Of a stretch of DNA of 64,000 nucleotides, positions 60,187 to 64,000 are shown in pieces. The stretch is taken from positions 1 to 64,000 of the forward strand of contig NZ_BONE01000020.1 of assembly GCF_016862555.1 (NCBI RefSeq), in the 5' to 3' direction. The notes beneath the pieces are model-generated. The model saw only the letters and a program-made list of their open reading frames with translations, did not search any database and was not told the origin of the DNA. This DNA is from Asanoa siamensis (lineage in GTDB: Bacteria; Actinomycetota; Actinomycetes; Mycobacteriales; Micromonosporaceae). Within the stretch, counting starts at the first letter, position 1. Each line of letters starts with the position of its first letter. The position numbers were made by a program, and so were the translations under genes.

Positions 60187-61767
60187 ATGGAGGGTTTGCT
60201 GCTCGTCGTGGTGCTCGGCGCGACGGTCCTGGTGGGCACCACGATCGGCCGGCGCTACAGCGTCGCGCCGCCGGTGCTGCTCATCACGATCGGCGGGCTG
60301 CTGGGGCTGATCCCCGCGCTCGGCGACGTGCGGCTGCCGCCCGACGTCGTGCTGCTGCTGTTCCTGCCGCCGATCCTCTACTGGGAGAGCCTCAACACCA
60401 GCCTGCGGGAGATCCGGTCCAACCTGCGGGTGATCATCCTGTCGGCGGTCGTGCTGGTGATCGTCACGATGGTCACCGTCTCGTACGCGTTGCAGGCAGC
60501 CGGCGTGGCCGCCTCCGCGGCCTGGATCCTCGGCGCGGCGCTGGCGCCCACCGACGCGGCCGCCGTGGCCGGCCTCGCGAAGCGGATGCCGCGCCGGGCG
60601 TTGACGACCCTGCGGGCCGAGAGCCTGATCAACGACGGTACGGCGCTCGTGCTGTTCGCGGTCGCCACCGGCGCCCTGATCGACAACCACATCCCCGGCC
60701 CGGCCGCGCTCACGGCGGAGTTGCTCTGGTCTTCGCTCGCGGCGATCGCGGTCGGCCTCGTCGTCGGCTACGGCGTGGTGGCGATCCGGCGCTACGTCGA
60801 CGATCCGCAGCGCGAGGGCGGCCTGAGCATCCTGACCCCGTTCCTCGCGTTCCTGGTCGCGGAGGTCATCCACACGAGCGGCGTGGTGGCCGTCGTGGTC
60901 GCCGGGCTGGTGCTCTCGTGGGCCGGCCCGCGGGTGATCCGGGCCCGCTCGCGGCTCGAGGCGTTCTCGTTCTGGGACCTGGGCACCTTCATGCTCAACG
61001 GCAGCCTGTTCGTGCTGGTGGGAGTGCAGATCCCCAACGCGGTACGCGGCATCGACCAGCACGCGATCGGCCACGCGGTCGGCATCGCGCTGCTGACCGC
61101 CGCGGTCGTCATCGCGACCCGGCTGGCCTGGTCACAGGTCGTCGCCTGGGTCCTGCGGCTCGTCGACCGGCGTCCGGCGCAACGGGCCCGTCGGGTCGGT
61201 TGGAAGGTACGCACGGCCAGCGGCTGGGCCGGTTTCCGTGGCGCGGTCTCGCTCGCGGCGGCGCTCGCGGTGCCGGTCACCCTCGCCGACGGTCGCCCGT
61301 ACGAGGAACGCTCTCTGATCATCTTCTGTGCGACGGTCGTCATCGTGGTCACCGTGCTCCTGCAGGGACTGACGCTGCCGATGGTCGTCCGCTGGGCGGG
61401 GATGACCGGCGACGAGGACCGCGCGGAGGAGACGCGCCAGGCCCGGATCCGGGCGTCGGAGGCGGCCCTGGCGGCACTGCCGGAGATCGCGGCCCGCTTC
61501 GGCGCACCCGGCGAGGTCACTGATCGGATCCGCACCGACTACGAGGGCCACGTGGCCGAGCTCCGCACCGAGGGCACCGAACACGGCGTCGTGTCCTGGC
61601 TGGACCAGGTCGACCGCCGGGTCCGCCTGGAGGTCCTCGACACGAAACGCCGCGCCATCACGAAGATGCGCGACGATCGCGAGATCGACGACATCGTCCT
61701 GCGCGACCTCCAGGCCTCGATGGACATCGAGGAGGTCCGCCTGCTAGGCCCCGCCCCCACCGACTAG
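60187..61767 (+). CDS. Na+/H+ antiporter (NhaP/CPA1 family)
   Basis: 526 aa from ATG 60187 (ATG 60178 three codons earlier is also possible). About 12 transmembrane helices. ALAPTDAAAVAG (conserved PTDP-like Asp) and ESLINDGTALVLF (ND motif) form the ion site; GWAGFRGAVSLAAALAVP is the late Arg-containing helix. A cytoplasmic C-terminus of about 110 charged residues follows. It exports Na+ or K+ in exchange for protons. Confidence 0.9.
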   Translation: MEGLLLVVVLGATVLVGTTIGRRYSVAPPVLLITIGGLLGLIPALGDVRLPPDVVLLLFLPPILYWESLNTSLREIRSNLRVIILSAVVLVIVTMVTVSYALQAAGVAASAAWILGAALAPTDAAAVAGLAKRMPRRALTTLRAESLINDGTALVLFAVATGALIDNHIPGPAALTAELLWSSLAAIAVGLVVGYGVVAIRRYVDDPQREGGLSILTPFLAFLVAEVIHTSGVVAVVVAGLVLSWAGPRVIRARSRLEAFSFWDLGTFMLNGSLFVLVGVQIPNAVRGIDQHAIGHAVGIALLTAAVVIATRLAWSQVVAWVLRLVDRRPAQRARRVGWKVRTASGWAGFRGAVSLAAALAVPVTLADGRPYEERSLIIFCATVVIVVTVLLQGLTLPMVVRWAGMTGDEDRAEETRQARIRASEAALAALPEIAARFGAPGEVTDRIRTDYEGHVAELRTEGTEHGVVSWLDQVDRRVRLEVLDTKRRAITKMRDDREIDDIVLRDLQASMDIEEVRLLGPAPTD

Positions 61768-61797
61768 GTCCGCGCGGCGGAGCGGTGCGGGGACGCT

Positions 61798-61803
61798 TAG
61801 ACT
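61798..61803 (+). promoter_or_regulatory. -10 hexamer for the FMN oxidase gene
   Basis: TAGACT ends 7 bases before ATG 61811; no SD, so the message is probably leaderless. Confidence 0.45.
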
Positions 61804-61810
61804 GCGGTCG

Positions 61811-63019
61811 ATGGGTACGCGACACGTGCGCAGGCGGGTGCCGCGCTGGTCCGAGCTTCGGCCGCTCGTGCGCGTCGAGGCTCCGGCCTGGCGGGCCGGT
61901 GCCCGGGTGGGTCGGGCGGCCAGCATCGCCGACCTGCGGCTGATCGCGCGGCGGCGGGTGCCGCGGGCCGTGTTCGACTACGTCGACGGCGCCGCCGAGA
62001 GTGAGGTCAGCCTCGCCCGTGCGCGGGCCGCCTTCGGGCGCGTCGAGTTCCGGCCCCGCGTGCTGCGCGACGTCGCCGATCCCGACCTCACCACCACCCT
62101 GCTCGGCCGGCCCGCCAGCATGCCGGTCGTGCTGGCGCCGACCGGGTTCACGCGGATGATGCACCACGACGGCGAGCACGCGGTGGCCGCCGCGGCGGCG
62201 GCCGCCGGGGTCCCGTACACCCTGTCCACGATGGGCACCGTGACCCCGGAGGAGCTGGACGGGGGCGACCGCTGGTTCCAGCTCTATCTCTGGCGCGACC
62301 GCGGCGCGGCGAAAGACCTCGTGACCCGGGCGAAGGCGAGCGGCTACCGCGCCCTGATGCTGACCGTCGACACCCCCGTGTCCGGCGCCCGGCTGCGCGA
62401 CGTCCGCAACGGGCTGACCATCCCGCCGAACCTGACCCTGCGGACGATGGCCGGGATCGCCCGGCACCCGCGCTGGTGGTTCAACCTCCTCACCACTCCC
62501 CCGCTCCGGTTCGCGTCGCTGAGCAGCACCGACGGCGCCCTCGCGGACCTGGTCGACCGGGTCTTCGACCCGCGGGCCACGATCGCCGACCTCGAGTGGC
62601 TGCGCGACACCTGGAAAGGGCCGTTGATCGTCAAGGGGATCCAGAGCGCCGCGGACGCCGTACGGGTCGTCGACGCCGGAGCCGACGCCGTCGTCGTGTC
62701 CAACCACGGCGGGCGGCAGCTCGACCGCGCCCCGACGCCGCTCGAGGAGCTGCCGGCGGTCGCGGCGGCGGTCGGCGGGCGCGCCGAGGTCTACGTGGAC
62801 GGCGGCGTGCTCACCGGCGCCGACGTCGCCGCCGCCGTCGGGCTCGGCGCCCGCGCCTGCCTCGTCGGCCGGGCCTACCTCTACGGGCTGATGGCCGGCG
62901 GCGAGGCCGGCGTCACCCGCGCGCTCGACCTCCTCCGCGCCGACCTGCGTCGCACGCTGGCCCTGCTCGGCCTGCGCGACCCGGGTCAGCTCGGGCCCGA
63001 CAGTGTCCGCCTGCGATAG
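61811..63019 (+). CDS. FMN-dependent alpha-hydroxy acid oxidase/dehydrogenase
   Basis: 402 aa TIM-barrel. VFDYVDGAAESEVSLARARA is the N-terminal signature, WFQLYLWRDR and LMLTVDTPVSGARLRDVRNG line FMN, LIVKGIQSAADAVRVVDAGA carries the FMN lysine, and VSNHGGRQLDRAPTPLEELP has the catalytic His and Arg. The family covers lactate, glycolate and mandelate oxidation. Its neighbour is an Fe-S oxidoreductase subunit, so an electron-linked 2-hydroxyacid dehydrogenase is possible. Confidence 0.9.
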   Translation: MGTRHVRRRVPRWSELRPLVRVEAPAWRAGARVGRAASIADLRLIARRRVPRAVFDYVDGAAESEVSLARARAAFGRVEFRPRVLRDVADPDLTTTLLGRPASMPVVLAPTGFTRMMHHDGEHAVAAAAAAAGVPYTLSTMGTVTPEELDGGDRWFQLYLWRDRGAAKDLVTRAKASGYRALMLTVDTPVSGARLRDVRNGLTIPPNLTLRTMAGIARHPRWWFNLLTTPPLRFASLSSTDGALADLVDRVFDPRATIADLEWLRDTWKGPLIVKGIQSAADAVRVVDAGADAVVVSNHGGRQLDRAPTPLEELPAVAAAVGGRAEVYVDGGVLTGADVAAAVGLGARACLVGRAYLYGLMAGGEAGVTRALDLLRADLRRTLALLGLRDPGQLGPDSVRLR

Positions 63020-63078
63020 CCCTTTACGCGCACGGGCCGCACGGGGCACCATGGTGGCGCGACCTTGGGAGGACGACG

Positions 63079-64000
63079 ATGTCTTCGACCGAACGCGCGC
63101 AGGGTCCCACGGGTGGGACCGACGACGGGCCCGGCACGGCCGAGTTCGTCCAGGAATGGCGTAATGCCGCCTACAACTGCTACAGCTCGGGGCACAAGTT
63201 CTGCCGCGAGGTCTGCCCCGTGATGCAGGTGACCCGCAACGAGGTGCACACCCCTACGGCCTTCCACGCCAACGTCGTGGCGATGGAGCAAGGGCTGCTG
63301 TCCATTGAGGACGTCGCTCGCGACTACGTGCACTGCACCCAGTGCGGTGCCTGCGAGCTGCGCTGCCCCAACACGCTCTACACCGGTGACTTCTACCGCT
63401 TCCGCACCCGGACGGTGCAGCTCGTCAAGGCCGTCCGCGCCCTCGCCGTCGACCAGGGCATCCACCAGCCCGGCTGGCAGCGCTGGGTCGAGGAGACCGA
63501 CCGGCAGCGGTCCGAGCCGGTGCTCGGCGAGGTGCCGGTCAGCCAGGAGCACGTGGCCGACTGGGCGGCGGGCCTCAACCTGCCGGTCGGCGGCGAGACC
63601 ATCCTGTTCTGCGACTGCGAGGGCGCGTTCCACCGCACGTCGGTGCCCCGGGCGGCGGCCATGCTGCTCAAGGCGGCCGGTGTCGAGTTCGGACTCATGC
63701 GCGAGCAGTGGTGCTGCGGCGGGCCGGCCGCCGAGATGGGCTACACCGACCGCGCACGCGAGTTCGCCCGCCACAACGTCGACGACTGGCGGGCCGTCGG
63801 CGCGCGCCGGATCATCGTCTTCGACCCGCACGACTACATCACGTTCACCGAGGACTACCCGGCCTGGTTCGGCGACGACTACGACTTCGAGATCGTGCTC
63901 TTCGTCGAGCTCCTGGCCGAGCTGGTCCGGGACGGGCGCATCCAGCTCACCCGGCCCGTCGACCGGACCGTCACCTACCACGACGCCTGCCGGCTCAACA
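63079..64000 (+). CDS. (Fe-S)-binding oxidoreductase, HdrD/GlpC-like, partial
   Basis: 307 codons before the window ends. N-terminal 4Fe-4S ligands: CYSSGHKFCREVCPV and CTQCGACELRCPNTLY. The first CCG domain is WCCGGPAAEMGYTDRAREFA, and YHDACRLN begins the second. Proteins of this kind (heterodisulfide-reductase subunit D, GlpC, LutA/GlcF) pass electrons from an oxidoreductase to a membrane acceptor. ATG 63079 has GGGAGGA. It lies 59 bases after the FMN oxidase in the same direction. Confidence 0.85.
   Translation, partial: MSSTERAQGPTGGTDDGPGTAEFVQEWRNAAYNCYSSGHKFCREVCPVMQVTRNEVHTPTAFHANVVAMEQGLLSIEDVARDYVHCTQCGACELRCPNTLYTGDFYRFRTRTVQLVKAVRALAVDQGIHQPGWQRWVEETDRQRSEPVLGEVPVSQEHVADWAAGLNLPVGGETILFCDCEGAFHRTSVPRAAAMLLKAAGVEFGLMREQWCCGGPAAEMGYTDRAREFARHNVDDWRAVGARRIIVFDPHDYITFTEDYPAWFGDDYDFEIVLFVELLAELVRDGRIQLTRPVDRTVTYHDACRLN

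Overview
The window is one continuous stretch of very GC-rich DNA with almost complete G/C preference at third codon positions. It carries SigE-family sigma factor, LAL-type LuxR, DUF574 (PF04672) methyltransferase, GPP34 and VanW-family genes, and many genes that look leaderless. This points to a filamentous actinobacterium, most likely Micromonosporaceae (inference from gene content; no search was possible). About 60 coding features are supported. Most are single genes or two- to four-gene units of accessory metabolism, regulation, transport and secretion. No ribosomal, replication or large biosynthetic cluster is present.

Layout. 1-1.4 kb: the start of a probable response-regulator-type gene and a class V aminotransferase. 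1.4-3.4 kb: a decayed patch with small hypothetical genes, a transposase scrap and the C-terminus of a tyrosine integrase abutting a tRNA-Pro(GGG) gene, i.e. the probable scar of an integrated element. 3.4-11 kb: cysteine-synthase-like enzyme, sortase-type class A beta-lactamase-like protein, acyltransferase, a short Rho paralogue, DinB and VanW proteins. 11-23 kb: phosphotransferase and nucleotidyltransferase, XRE-cupin/GNAT pair, sigma/anti-sigma-like pair, MerR-exporter-GPP34 group, arabinanase, FAD disulfide reductase with divergent TetR, ArsR-SRPBCC pair and patatin. 23-37 kb: FAD dehydrogenase, poly-gamma-glutamate hydrolase, Ser/Thr kinase, orphan Imm1 protein, two DUF574 methyltransferases, TspO, lipoprotein, TetR/esterase pair and hydrolase. 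37-47 kb: LAL regulator, panD, an MFS exporter behind a candidate leader-peptide attenuator, epimerase/aquaporin, MocR and LOG genes, a histidine-rich triple-repeat protein and a glyoxalase-like protein.

47-56.5 kb is a polymorphic-toxin locus on the minus strand: a LamG/DNRLRE protein lacking its 5' end, a 2.1-kaa RHS protein with a low-GC toxin-like tail, and an adjacent small gene that is the likely immunity gene, followed by a strong terminator. At about 56,450 the truncated LamG gene meets, head to head, the C-terminal fragment of a third DUF574 methyltransferase. Both genes are cut at the same point. 56.7-64 kb: Nudix hydrolase, an SDR/MFS operon divergent from a LysR gene with overlapping dyads, a Na+/H+ antiporter, an FMN alpha-hydroxyacid oxidase and a partial Fe-S (HdrD/GlpC-like) gene.

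Regulation is unusually readable. Near-perfect operators lie in front of TetR (two tandem copies), ArsR, TetR/esterase, LysR/MFS, MerR/exporter and the arabinanase. About fifteen genes show a TANNNT hexamer 5-8 bases before the start codon and no Shine-Dalgarno sequence, which helped choose start codons. The most novel-looking items are the leaderless 29-codon ORF with SD-sequestering complementarity before the MFS gene (40.43-40.60 kb), the RHS toxin/immunity module, and the double-truncation junction near 56.45 kb.
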